A stretch of 7,769 nt of DNA from Bacilli bacterium (GTDB taxonomy: Bacteria > Bacillota_I > Bacilli_A > RFN20 > CAG-288): contig JALFLX010000097.1 in the NCBI GenBank assembly GCA_022774485.1, positions 1 to 7,769 on the forward strand. Direction: 5' to 3'. This document shows positions 1-5,982 of this stretch, one piece after another. The notes beneath the pieces were generated by a model. That model saw only the letters and a program-made list of their open reading frames with translations, had not been told where the DNA came from and ran no database searches. The position numbers and the translations under genes were made by a program. How positions within the stretch are numbered: the stretch's first letter is position 1; every line of letters starts with the position of its first letter.

Positions 1-1
1 T

Positions 2-151
2 GTTCCTGTAAAGGAGGAAAAGAGTAATCTTCATCACTTCCGTTGCATGCTTTGCGGCTATGTTTATGAGACAGAAAAAGAGGAGCTTCCAGAGGACTTT
101 ACTTGTCCGCTCTGTGGCGCTCCTAGAGATATGTTTGAAAAGATTGATTAA
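2..151 (+). CDS. C-terminal end of a protein with a short-form rubredoxin domain (partial)
   Basis: The reading frame is open from the left edge and ends at TAA (149-151), so only the last 49 residues are visible. They contain the two rubredoxin knuckles: CMLCGY (visible residues 15-20) and CPLCG (35-39), followed by an Asp-Met-Phe-Glu tail like the usual end of the domain. Four cysteines of this kind bind one iron atom for one-electron transfer. Only 16 residues separate the two CxxC pairs, against about 29 in classical 52-54 residue rubredoxins. In the families I know, this shortened form is common as a C-terminal domain of flavoenzymes and other redox proteins. The visible upstream residues (acidic/basic, with no start codon in a suitable place) fit a linker to a larger protein, but a small stand-alone protein starting just outside cannot be excluded. 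The gene ends 4 bases before the stop of the convergent YhhN-family gene. Confidence 0.85.
   Translation, partial: VPVKEEKSNLHHFRCMLCGYVYETEKEELPEDFTCPLCGAPRDMFEKID
75..124 (-). terminator. Predicted intrinsic terminator of the YhhN-family gene, inside the rubredoxin-domain coding sequence
   Basis: Read on the minus strand, an imperfect hairpin starts 31 bases past the YhhN stop. The outer stem is AGGAGC/GCTCCT (119-124 with 81-86). After an internal loop come CAGA/TCTG (111-114 with 90-93) and GGAC/GTCC (105-108 with 94-97), closing a 7-base loop. The outer stem is followed at once by CTTTTT (80-75). There is no T-run on the plus-strand side, so it can work only for minus-strand transcription. 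The internal loop and a two-base bulge weaken it. The same bases encode the second cysteine knuckle of the rubredoxin domain, so part of the pairing could be chance. Confidence 0.5.
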
Positions 152-155
152 GTTA

Positions 156-821
156 TTAGAAAAGAGAAAGCGTTGCAAACAGCAATCCTAAGTAGGTGAA
201 TGCCTGTCCAGGGAGATAGGTTCCCATGATATAGAAGTCTCTACGCTTCATGTCCTTTTTGAATGTGACTTTTTCTAATAGAACATCGCTGGTGACGCAG
301 AGGAGATAACCGACTAAGATCATCAATCCGGAGTAAATTTTGTGATCCATCATCAGCATGAAGGAGAAACCGATGTTGAGGAGATGACAGGTGCTGAAGC
401 AGTATTTCATGAGGCTGTTTGGTGCCATCTTTGTGATGAAATAAAGAAGTAGTGCGACGATTAATGCACCACCGAATAGGAAGAAATAGGCATACATTGG
501 AATGTCATAAGAGAGGGATAATCCTTGTGTGATGATGTTTAAAATATGGGAAGAAGCAAAGAAGGAAGCACCGAGATAGAAGAAGAGAATTTTCTTGTTG
601 AAGAGCAGGAAGATGTCTCCGATCATCGCTAAGAAGCAGGCGATTGGAATCAATGGGTGATTCGGGACTTGAAACGCCATGGCTGCTCCTAAGAAAGTGA
701 GCAAGAATGGCTTTGAAATCATTCTCGCTTTCTCTTTTTCAAGGAAACAAAAGACAAGGTGAACAATACATCCGATCGCGAAGAGGGAGATAAATACAAC
801 AAATCCGATTTGCACTCTCAT
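156..821 (-). CDS. YhhN/TMEM86 (lysoplasmalogenase-like) family integral membrane protein
   Basis: The 221-residue protein is almost entirely hydrophobic, with about eight membrane segments (roughly residues 5-26, 36-50, 57-75, 78-98, 109-130, 139-158, 163-182 and 196-219). It carries the YhhN landmarks in order: SKPFL (36-40), a Gly-Asp pair in IGDIFLL (67-73), the LGASFFASSHI segment (83-93), SDVLL (178-182) and a late YLPGQA (202-207). Animal TMEM86 members hydrolyse the vinyl-ether bond of lysoplasmalogens in membranes; the substrate of most bacterial members is unknown, so the enzyme activity is only a family-level inference. The ATG at 821 has no Shine-Dalgarno sequence, yet it lies directly at the predicted transcription start of a good promoter, and the first membrane segment begins a few residues later, which supports this start. 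It is divergent from the LOTUS-like gene and converges with the rubredoxin-domain gene. Confidence 0.85.
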   Translation of the reverse strand: MRVQIGFVVFISLFAIGCIVHLVFCFLEKEKARMISKPFLLTFLGAAMAFQVPNHPLIPIACFLAMIGDIFLLFNKKILFFYLGASFFASSHILNIITQGLSLSYDIPMYAYFFLFGGALIVALLLYFITKMAPNSLMKYCFSTCHLLNIGFSFMLMMDHKIYSGLMILVGYLLCVTSDVLLEKVTFKKDMKRRDFYIMGTYLPGQAFTYLGLLFATLSLF

Positions 822-827
822 GTCTCT

Positions 828-856
828 ATTCTAGCGGGGAAAGAGCTTAGTTTCAA
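828..856 (-). promoter_or_regulatory. Sigma-A-type promoter of the YhhN-family gene, predicting a leaderless mRNA
   Basis: On the minus strand, TTGAAA (856-851, five of six matches to TTGACA) is followed by a 17-base spacer and TAGAAT (833-828, five of six matches to TATAAT). Six bases, AGAGAC, separate the -10 box from the ATG at 821. With normal initiation 7 bases after the -10 box, the first transcribed base is the A of the ATG. No Shine-Dalgarno sequence precedes that ATG, which agrees with a leaderless transcript. This is prediction from sequence only. Confidence 0.65.
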
Positions 857-888
857 TATCTATCCGCATTTCAGTGTTCTTCTTATCC

Positions 889-944
889 TTGCAATTCTTT
901 TTTTATCATGGTATGTTAACTCGTCAGCAATGACACATAGAGGA
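889..944 (+). promoter_or_regulatory. Extended -10 promoter and ribosome-binding site of the LOTUS-like gene
   Basis: TTGCAA (889-894) and TATGTT (912-917) are separated by 17 bases, and a TG at 909-910 gives the extended -10 form TGG-TATGTT, which offsets the modest hexamer matches (four of six each). A T-run (898-904) lies in the spacer. Predicted initiation near 924 gives a leader of about 28 bases. It contains AGAGGA (939-944), 7 bases before the ATG at 952, and this Shine-Dalgarno site fixes the start of the gene. The -35 box lies 32 bases from the -35 box of the divergent YhhN promoter. Confidence 0.55.
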
Positions 945-951
945 CCGATAA

Positions 952-2706
952 ATGATCACACAAAAACAAAAAAGAGTCATTTATGGTCAGTTGATCTCTT
1001 CTTTTGAGAAAGAAGTTGATATTCCCCTTGCTAGTCTCGCTTTATTCTTAAATAGCAAGCATATCAGCTACTCGGAATTCGGTTATAAAAAGATCAAGCC
1101 GTTTCTTAACAGCTTGGAATTCCTCTCTCTGAAAACGAAGGAAAACAAAGGCCATAAAGATGAGTTTGTGGTAATCCATGATTTTGATGTGGACCACAAA
1201 GAAGAAGAGAAGATGAAGTTGAAGAAAGATCATAAGAAGGTTAAGCTCGCTTTGACCGAACATGACCGAAACAAAATTTACAGCGCATTCTTAAGCGAAT
1301 TTGATGAAGGCACTCCGATTCCGCTCTCTCAAGTTAACGCGACTTTGATGTCGTTAGGCTATTCTTACAAAGAATATAAACACACCAAGCTCGCTCAGTT
1401 TTTACTGGATATCAATCCTACGATCCGAATTGAGAAAAGAAACAATATCCAGTACATGATGTTATTGAAGCCAGTGAAGAAAGAGATGACAAACAAGAAG
1501 AAAGAAACTGGCGAGATTTTAAAAGATGATATCAATTTCCCAGATAATCTCTTGCTTCCCTTGAAAGAAATCGGATTGAGAGATTTCACCAAAGAGGAAG
1601 CTTTAGATCTCGTTTACAAGTCTTATCTTCTTGCGAAGAACAACGGGCAAGTAGAAACTCACGACTATGGTGTTGAGTTCCCGATTCAAAACAAAGATCT
1701 TCCTGAAGCATATTATTGCGGAATCAGAAAAGCGACCACGAGAATCGGAAAGAAGTATTATGTCGCCTTCTTAAGCAGCGATCTTGAAAGGCCGAAAGAA
1801 ACGCTCGATCGCATGGTTCAGTTCGATGACTTTGAGAAGAGCATTCAAGAATTGGCTTCTTTGGCACGCAAAGAAAAGTGGTGTTACAAGGGTTCAAGAG
1901 ATCCTTATCTTGTCTTGAAGATTTATCTTCAGTACACATTCCATCGCATCGTGAAGCAAGATAAGTTAGCGGAGAGTCCGAACATGCTCTTTGCCGCGTT
2001 CAACACGGGGCTCATTAACAGCGACTATGAACCGATTTACGGAATCTTAGTCTTGAAACCTCAAAAAGAGAAAGAGTATCACTTTGAAGGCTTCACCACC
2101 AGAGCGCAACAGGGATTAGGAAAGATATTGATCGAGCACTTCAATCCGCTTCCGAAACCTGCTACGTATCTGAACAAAGAAGATTTCTTCTTTGATCCTC
2201 AACAAGAACTGCACACCGATGTCAAACATATCATCTACGATAACTTGGATCGTTTTCCGCTTCACACCCTCTCTCTTGCCTTCCTCCCTTGCCCGGAAGC
2301 AAAGCAAGTGCTTCTGAACTTGTCAAAGTGCAACAATCCAAACGCCAGAGAAAAGAACTGGAACGTGTTGAAGAAGCTCGCTTCTTCTAACCTGATGGTC
2401 TATGAGTATTTGAGATTTGCTTTAGAAAGCGCCATTGAAAAAGCAAAGCGTATTGTCAGTTACGACTACCGCTTTGCTCTACCATCGTTCTTTCCGACCA
2501 GAAATGCAATCAGTTTGATGCTCCCGCTAGAATTCGATCCGAATTACGGAATCGAAGCGGTTCTTCTCGTGGAGAAGACACAGAGCGGAAACTATCAAGG
2601 ACAGACCATTCTCACCTTGAAACAGTGCTATGTCAACGCCCGCTTGATCTCTCCACTTGAGAACACGTTCCTAGATCCTGATAAAATTAACGACCAGGGT
2701 TTTTGA
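952..2706 (+). CDS. Tandem OST-HTH/LOTUS-like protein with a DUF3825-like C-terminal region
   Basis: This 584-residue soluble protein has no signal peptide or membrane segment. Residues ~5-78 and ~104-174 are two copies of one module (shared IY, S-x-F, IPL, SY-x-E, K-(I/L)-x-x-FL positions) with the look of an OST-HTH/LOTUS winged helix, a family known to bind RNA in animal and bacterial proteins. A highly charged linker (~79-103, many Lys/Glu) joins them and another basic linker follows (~174-192). Residues ~190-280 are unassigned. From ~285 to the end, the pattern of a Trp-containing helix (310), FNTGL (350-354), a hydrophobic beta-rich stretch, VSYDYRFALPSFF (502-514), MLPLEF (523-528) and QTILTLKQCYVNARLI (551-566) matches my memory of DUF3825 (PF12873), whose function is unknown. 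No nuclease motif is evident. Inference: a cytoplasmic RNA-binding or RNA-sensing protein. It stands alone between its own promoter and a terminator, and its end overlaps mnmG by 20 bases. Confidence 0.75.
   Translation: MITQKQKRVIYGQLISSFEKEVDIPLASLALFLNSKHISYSEFGYKKIKPFLNSLEFLSLKTKENKGHKDEFVVIHDFDVDHKEEEKMKLKKDHKKVKLALTEHDRNKIYSAFLSEFDEGTPIPLSQVNATLMSLGYSYKEYKHTKLAQFLLDINPTIRIEKRNNIQYMMLLKPVKKEMTNKKKETGEILKDDINFPDNLLLPLKEIGLRDFTKEEALDLVYKSYLLAKNNGQVETHDYGVEFPIQNKDLPEAYYCGIRKATTRIGKKYYVAFLSSDLERPKETLDRMVQFDDFEKSIQELASLARKEKWCYKGSRDPYLVLKIYLQYTFHRIVKQDKLAESPNMLFAAFNTGLINSDYEPIYGILVLKPQKEKEYHFEGFTTRAQQGLGKILIEHFNPLPKPATYLNKEDFFFDPQQELHTDVKHIIYDNLDRFPLHTLSLAFLPCPEAKQVLLNLSKCNNPNAREKNWNVLKKLASSNLMVYEYLRFALESAIEKAKRIVSYDYRFALPSFFPTRNAISLMLPLEFDPNYGIEAVLLVEKTQSGNYQGQTILTLKQCYVNARLISPLENTFLDPDKINDQGF
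964..1473 (+). repeat. Internal tandem duplication of the LOTUS-like module
   Basis: The two modules lie at about 964-1185 (residues 5-78) and 1261-1473 (residues 104-174). Aligned by eye, both run as helix with IY and S-x-F, then the IPL turn, a second helix with a conserved Leu, the SY-x-E-(F/Y) turn, a helix with Lys-(Ile/Leu)-x-x-Phe-Leu, and a final beta hairpin. The similarity is visible in protein but not as a DNA repeat, so the duplication is old. Paired winged helices would suit a longer or two-site nucleic-acid target. Confidence 0.65.
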
Positions 2707-4576
2707 GGTGTCTGACGTAGAAAGATAACACATCGATATCAGATGGGTGAACGTTCGTGATCTGACTCGCTTCTCCTAAGGTCTTGGGTCTTAGGAGGGC
2801 GAGTTTTTCTCTTGCTTCTAAAGAGAGACCTTGCATGGAGTGATAATCTAAATCATCGGGGAGAGGGAGGTCTTCGTACTGTTTTCTTCTCAGGACTTCT
2901 TTTTGTTGGGCTTTGATATAACCCTCGTATTTGACTTCAATCTCCACTTTTTCTTGTTCTTCTTCATCTAAATAAGGGAGTTTTTCCTCTGCTTCTTGAA
3001 GCGGAAGATAGCGAACATTTTGTTTTCGTAAGGCCTGCTTTAAGCTTTCGTTTCCGTTGGTGTCTACAAATCCTAAAGAGGATAGATATTCTTTGACCTT
3101 TTGATTCGCTCCCAATTTGGTGTTTTCTAAGGCATCTAGGGCTTGATAGACTTTTTCGATTCTCTGATTGAGTCTCTCATAGCGCTCTTTTGAGTTCAGA
3201 CCGATGTCATAACCGATTTTTAAGAGTCTCATGTCGGCATTGTCGCTTCTCGTCAAGAGTCTAAATTCGCTTCTAGAAGAGAGGAGTCGATAAGGCTCTT
3301 TGGTCCCTTTGGTGACAATGTCATCAATCATGATGCCGATATAGGCTTGATCTCTCTTTAAAATCAAAGGTTCTTTCCCTTGTATCTTCAAGGAAGCGTT
3401 AATGCCGGCGATAAGCCCTAAGGCTGCTGCTTCTTCATAACCGCTTGTACCTGCAATCTGACCGCAGATATAAAGGTTTTCCACCGCTCTTGTCTCTAAG
3501 GTGTGATAGAGCTGAGATGGTTCTAAGGCGTCGTATTCTATCGCATATGCATATTTTAAAAAGACAGCATGTTCTAATCCTTTGATGGAGTGGACAATTT
3601 CTTCTTGCACTTCTTCTGGCATTGAGGTCGAAAGTCCGTCTACATAACAGGAGGAGAAAAAAACACTCTCCGGCTCTAAGAAGAGCTGGTGCCTTTCTTT
3701 GCTGGCGAAGCGGACGACTTTATCCTCGATTGAGGGGCAGTAGCGAGGGCCGACTCCTTCGACGACTCCTCCGTACATCGCCGATTCTTGTAAGTGGGCG
3801 CGGATGATCTCATGTGTCTTTTCGTTGGTGTAAGTGAGGTGACAAGGAAGCATGTCTTCTTGTCTCATGAATTCTTTGGTGTCATAGGAAAAAGCGAGGT
3901 TTCCACTCCCTCCTAACTCCACCTGGAGATCTTGATAATCGATGCTTTTCGGGTCAAGGCGCGGCGGTGTTCCGGTCTTAAGACGAAGCATCTTCAATCC
4001 TAAATCCTGAAGAGATTTGGATAAGCCGTGACTCGCTTTTTCGCCATCCGGTCCTTGGTCTTGAATCTTATGGCCGCGCAAGATTCTCGCTTCCATGTGT
4101 GTGCCGGTTGCGAGGATGATCGCTTTCGCTGTAATTTTTGTCCCATCCTCTAATTCGATTCCATAGGCTTTGTGATTCTCAGCGAGGATTGATTTGCATT
4201 CTCCTTCTTGAATCGTGAGGTTCTTCACGGTTTTTAAGTAGGCCTGCATATTTCTAGGATAGCCGATTTTATCCTCTTGGGCGCGTAGACAGCGGACTCC
4301 GGGACCTTTTGAGGTGTTGAGTTCTTTGATCTGAATCAAGGAACCTTTCATATCCGCGACTTTTCCCATAATGCCGCCTAAGGCATCGATTTCTCTCACG
4401 ACAATGCCTTTTGCACTCCCGCCGATATGAGGGTTGCAGGGCATGTTCGAGATCATTTTCTCATTGAGGCATAACAAAAGTGTTCTCATGCCCATCGTGG
4501 CACAGGCGTAGGAGGCTTCGCTTCCCGCGTGTCCTCCTCCGACAACGATGACATCGTAATTCATGGTATTGTTCAT
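2687..4576 (-). CDS. mnmG: tRNA uridine-5-carboxymethylaminomethyl modification enzyme MnmG (GidA)
   Basis: With MnmE, this FAD enzyme installs the (carboxymethyl)aminomethyl group on C5 of the wobble uridine in tRNAs reading split codon boxes; it acts in the cytoplasm and uses FAD/NADH and methylene-tetrahydrofolate. The 629-residue length is that of the family. The N-terminal GGGHAG dinucleotide-binding loop is at residues 13-18, the conserved PCNPHIGG with its active-site Cys is at 46-53 (Cys47), the second conserved Cys is in GPRYCPSIEDK (Cys280), and the family block RPKTLGEAS is near the C-terminus. It is the last gene of the suf operon: its ATG overlaps the sufB stop as ATGA, with AGGA 8 bases upstream inside sufB. 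The next Met (residue 5) has no such site. Its last 20 bases are antisense to the end of the LOTUS-like gene. I see no terminator downstream of its stop. MnmE is not in this window. Confidence 0.97.
   Translation of the reverse strand: MNNTMNYDVIVVGGGHAGSEASYACATMGMRTLLLCLNEKMISNMPCNPHIGGSAKGIVVREIDALGGIMGKVADMKGSLIQIKELNTSKGPGVRCLRAQEDKIGYPRNMQAYLKTVKNLTIQEGECKSILAENHKAYGIELEDGTKITAKAIILATGTHMEARILRGHKIQDQGPDGEKASHGLSKSLQDLGLKMLRLKTGTPPRLDPKSIDYQDLQVELGGSGNLAFSYDTKEFMRQEDMLPCHLTYTNEKTHEIIRAHLQESAMYGGVVEGVGPRYCPSIEDKVVRFASKERHQLFLEPESVFFSSCYVDGLSTSMPEEVQEEIVHSIKGLEHAVFLKYAYAIEYDALEPSQLYHTLETRAVENLYICGQIAGTSGYEEAAALGLIAGINASLKIQGKEPLILKRDQAYIGIMIDDIVTKGTKEPYRLLSSRSEFRLLTRSDNADMRLLKIGYDIGLNSKERYERLNQRIEKVYQALDALENTKLGANQKVKEYLSSLGFVDTNGNESLKQALRKQNVRYLPLQEAEEKLPYLDEEEQEKVEIEVKYEGYIKAQQKEVLRRKQYEDLPLPDDLDYHSMQGLSLEAREKLALLRPKTLGEASQITNVHPSDIDVLSFYVRHLKNPGR
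2766..2811 (+). terminator. Intrinsic terminator of the LOTUS-like gene, inside the 3' coding region of mnmG
   Basis: Starting 60 bases past the stop of the LOTUS-like gene, CTCGC (2766-2770) pairs with GCGAG (2799-2803) and CTCCTAAG (2773-2780) pairs with CTTAGGAG (2790-2797). This gives 13 base pairs with a small TT/G internal loop and a 9-base loop, followed at once by TTTTTCTC (2804-2811). The T-run exists only on the plus-strand side, so it serves the LOTUS-like transcript and not mnmG. The same bases encode the conserved Ala-Leu-Leu-Arg-Pro-Lys-Thr-Leu-Gly-Glu-Ala-Ser segment of MnmG. Confidence 0.78.
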
Positions 4577-5982
4577 CCGATTGATCCTGTCATATCAAAT
4601 TTGATGAGCTGGTTAAGCTCGACTGCGTATTCCATCGGGAGCTCTTTGGAAAACGGCTCCAAGAAGCCCATGACAATCATCTGAGTAGCGTCGCTTTTCT
4701 TCATGCCTCTGCTCATTAAATAGAAGAGCTGATCTTCATTGATCTTCGAGACAGAAGCTTCATGTTCGAGATAAGAAGTGGAGTTGTCGACGATGTTGTG
4801 AGGGATGGTGTCGGAGTAGGAGTGATCATCTAATATGAGCGTGTCGCACTCTTCATGAGCTTTGCTTCCAGTCGCGCCTTTTTTGATTTCAATCTGGCCA
4901 CGGAAGTTCGCGTGTCCGCCATCTCTGGCAATTGATTTAGAGATGATTGTGGAAGAAGTGTTCTTCCCGATGTGAATCATTTTAGCCCCTGTGTCTTGGA
5001 ACTGACCGTTGCTAGCTACCGCAACAGAGATGGTGGAGCCTTTGGCGCGGTCTCCTTTTAAGACACAGCAAGGATATTTCATGCAGAGCATAGAGCCGAT
5101 GTTTCCATCCACCCACTCCATTAAGCCATCTTCTTCGACAAGAGCTCTTTGTGTGACAAGATTCAGGATGGAATTTGACCAGTTTTGGATGGTGGTGTAT
5201 CTCATCTTAGCTCTCTTTCCGACGAAGATTTCGACGATAGCAGCGTGGAGTGATTCTTCAGAATACATCGGGGCAGTGCAGCCTTCGACATAATTTAGCT
5301 CGGCGTCATCATCGACGATGATGAGAGTTCTTTCAAATTGTCCGCTTCTCTTGTTGTTGATGCGGAAATAGGATTGAAGCGGCTTTTCAAGCTTCACTCC
5401 TTTGGGGACATAGATGAAGCTTCCTCCGCTCCAGACAGCGGAGTTTAAGGCGGCATATTTGTTATCCTGAGGAGGGACAAGCTTGCCGAAATATTTTTTA
5501 AAAATCTCAGGATATTCTTTTAAACCGGTGTCGGTGTCTAAGAAGACAACTCCTTTGTCTGTCACTTCTTTGAGCATGTTGGAATAGACAGCTTCCGACT
5601 CATATTGAGTGGTGACTCCGGAGAGGAACTTCTGCTCCGCCTCAGGGATTCCGAGCTTGTCAAAGGTGTTTTTTACCTCATCGGGGACTTCATCCCAATC
5701 CTGGGCGATCTTGTCAGAAACTCTGGTGTAATAGGTGTAATTCTGGAAGTCAATCCAATTTAAATCCGGACCATAGGTCGGCTGGTGGTGGTTGAAGAAT
5801 TCTTTCAAGGAGTCAAGGCGGAACTTGAGCATGAACTCGGGTTCCCCTTTGATCTTTGAGATTTCTCTTACCGTCTCTTCCGAGAGGCCTTTTTCGGTCT
5901 GATAAATCGCTTTGGCCTCATCGCGAAACTCGTATTTTCTTCGCTCGTCTTGATCGAGCAGGATTTTATCATCTGTGCTCAT
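4573..5982 (-). CDS. sufB: Fe-S cluster assembly scaffold protein SufB
   Basis: SufB forms the SufBC2D scaffold with SufC (an ATPase) and SufD; clusters are built at the SufB-SufD interface in the cytoplasm. At 469 residues it is the size of Firmicutes SufB (about 465) rather than the ~495 of enterobacterial SufB. Recognisable blocks are the N-terminal helical part with WDEVPDEVKNTFDKLGIPEAE (split here around residues 96-116), a beta-helix core with NYVEGCTAP (230-238), TGAKMIHIGKNTSST (331-345), and the C-terminal EECDTLI (377-383) and LEHEAS (405-410). These carry the Cys and the Glu/His residues expected for cluster building (Cys235, Cys379, Glu406-His407-Glu408). The ATG at 5982 is preceded by a strong AGGAGGAG site inside sufU, and the gene overlaps sufU by 14 bases and mnmG by 4. 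Oddity: three extra cysteines in the MLCMKYPCC segment (300, 305, 306). Confidence 0.97.
   Translation of the reverse strand: MSTDDKILLDQDERRKYEFRDEAKAIYQTEKGLSEETVREISKIKGEPEFMLKFRLDSLKEFFNHHQPTYGPDLNWIDFQNYTYYTRVSDKIAQDWDEVPDEVKNTFDKLGIPEAEQKFLSGVTTQYESEAVYSNMLKEVTDKGVVFLDTDTGLKEYPEIFKKYFGKLVPPQDNKYAALNSAVWSGGSFIYVPKGVKLEKPLQSYFRINNKRSGQFERTLIIVDDDAELNYVEGCTAPMYSEESLHAAIVEIFVGKRAKMRYTTIQNWSNSILNLVTQRALVEEDGLMEWVDGNIGSMLCMKYPCCVLKGDRAKGSTISVAVASNGQFQDTGAKMIHIGKNTSSTIISKSIARDGGHANFRGQIEIKKGATGSKAHEECDTLILDDHSYSDTIPHNIVDNSTSYLEHEASVSKINEDQLFYLMSRGMKKSDATQMIVMGFLEPFSKELPMEYAVELNQLIKFDMTGSIG
4585..4588 (-). promoter_or_regulatory. Shine-Dalgarno site for mnmG, inside the end of sufB
   Basis: AGGA on the minus strand lies 8 bases before the mnmG ATG and overlaps the Thr-Gly-Ser codons at the end of sufB. 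It fixes the first ATG as the start and, with the ATGA stop/start overlap, suggests re-initiation by ribosomes finishing sufB. Confidence 0.6.

Noticed and set aside
11..17. AAGGAGG, a perfect Shine-Dalgarno match near the left edge.
   Set aside because: No start codon follows at a usable distance; the bases are Lys-Glu-Glu codons in the frame that encodes the rubredoxin domain.
152..260. Possible terminator for the rubredoxin-domain gene on the plus strand.
   Set aside because: Only 4-base stems such as TTGC/GCAA and GGGA/TCCC were found, without a T-run directly after them.
759..1007. Open frame of 82 codons on the plus strand across the divergent promoter region.
   Set aside because: It overlaps the YhhN-family start antisense and the LOTUS-like gene start in another frame, covers both promoters, and has no recognisable protein features.
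2560..2686. Possible terminator for mnmG beyond its stop, e.g. the TCTTCTC/GAGAAGA hairpin near 2570.
   Set aside because: The hairpins found on the minus strand are short and none is followed by a T-run.
3622..3807. Arg-rich open frame antisense to mnmG.
   Set aside because: Low-complexity shadow of a highly conserved gene, with no ribosome-binding site or family resemblance.
5009..5293. 94-codon plus-strand frame antisense to sufB; similar frames occur at 5856-6164 and 6236-6460.
   Set aside because: They mirror conserved suf coding sequence and show no start signals or protein-like composition of their own.
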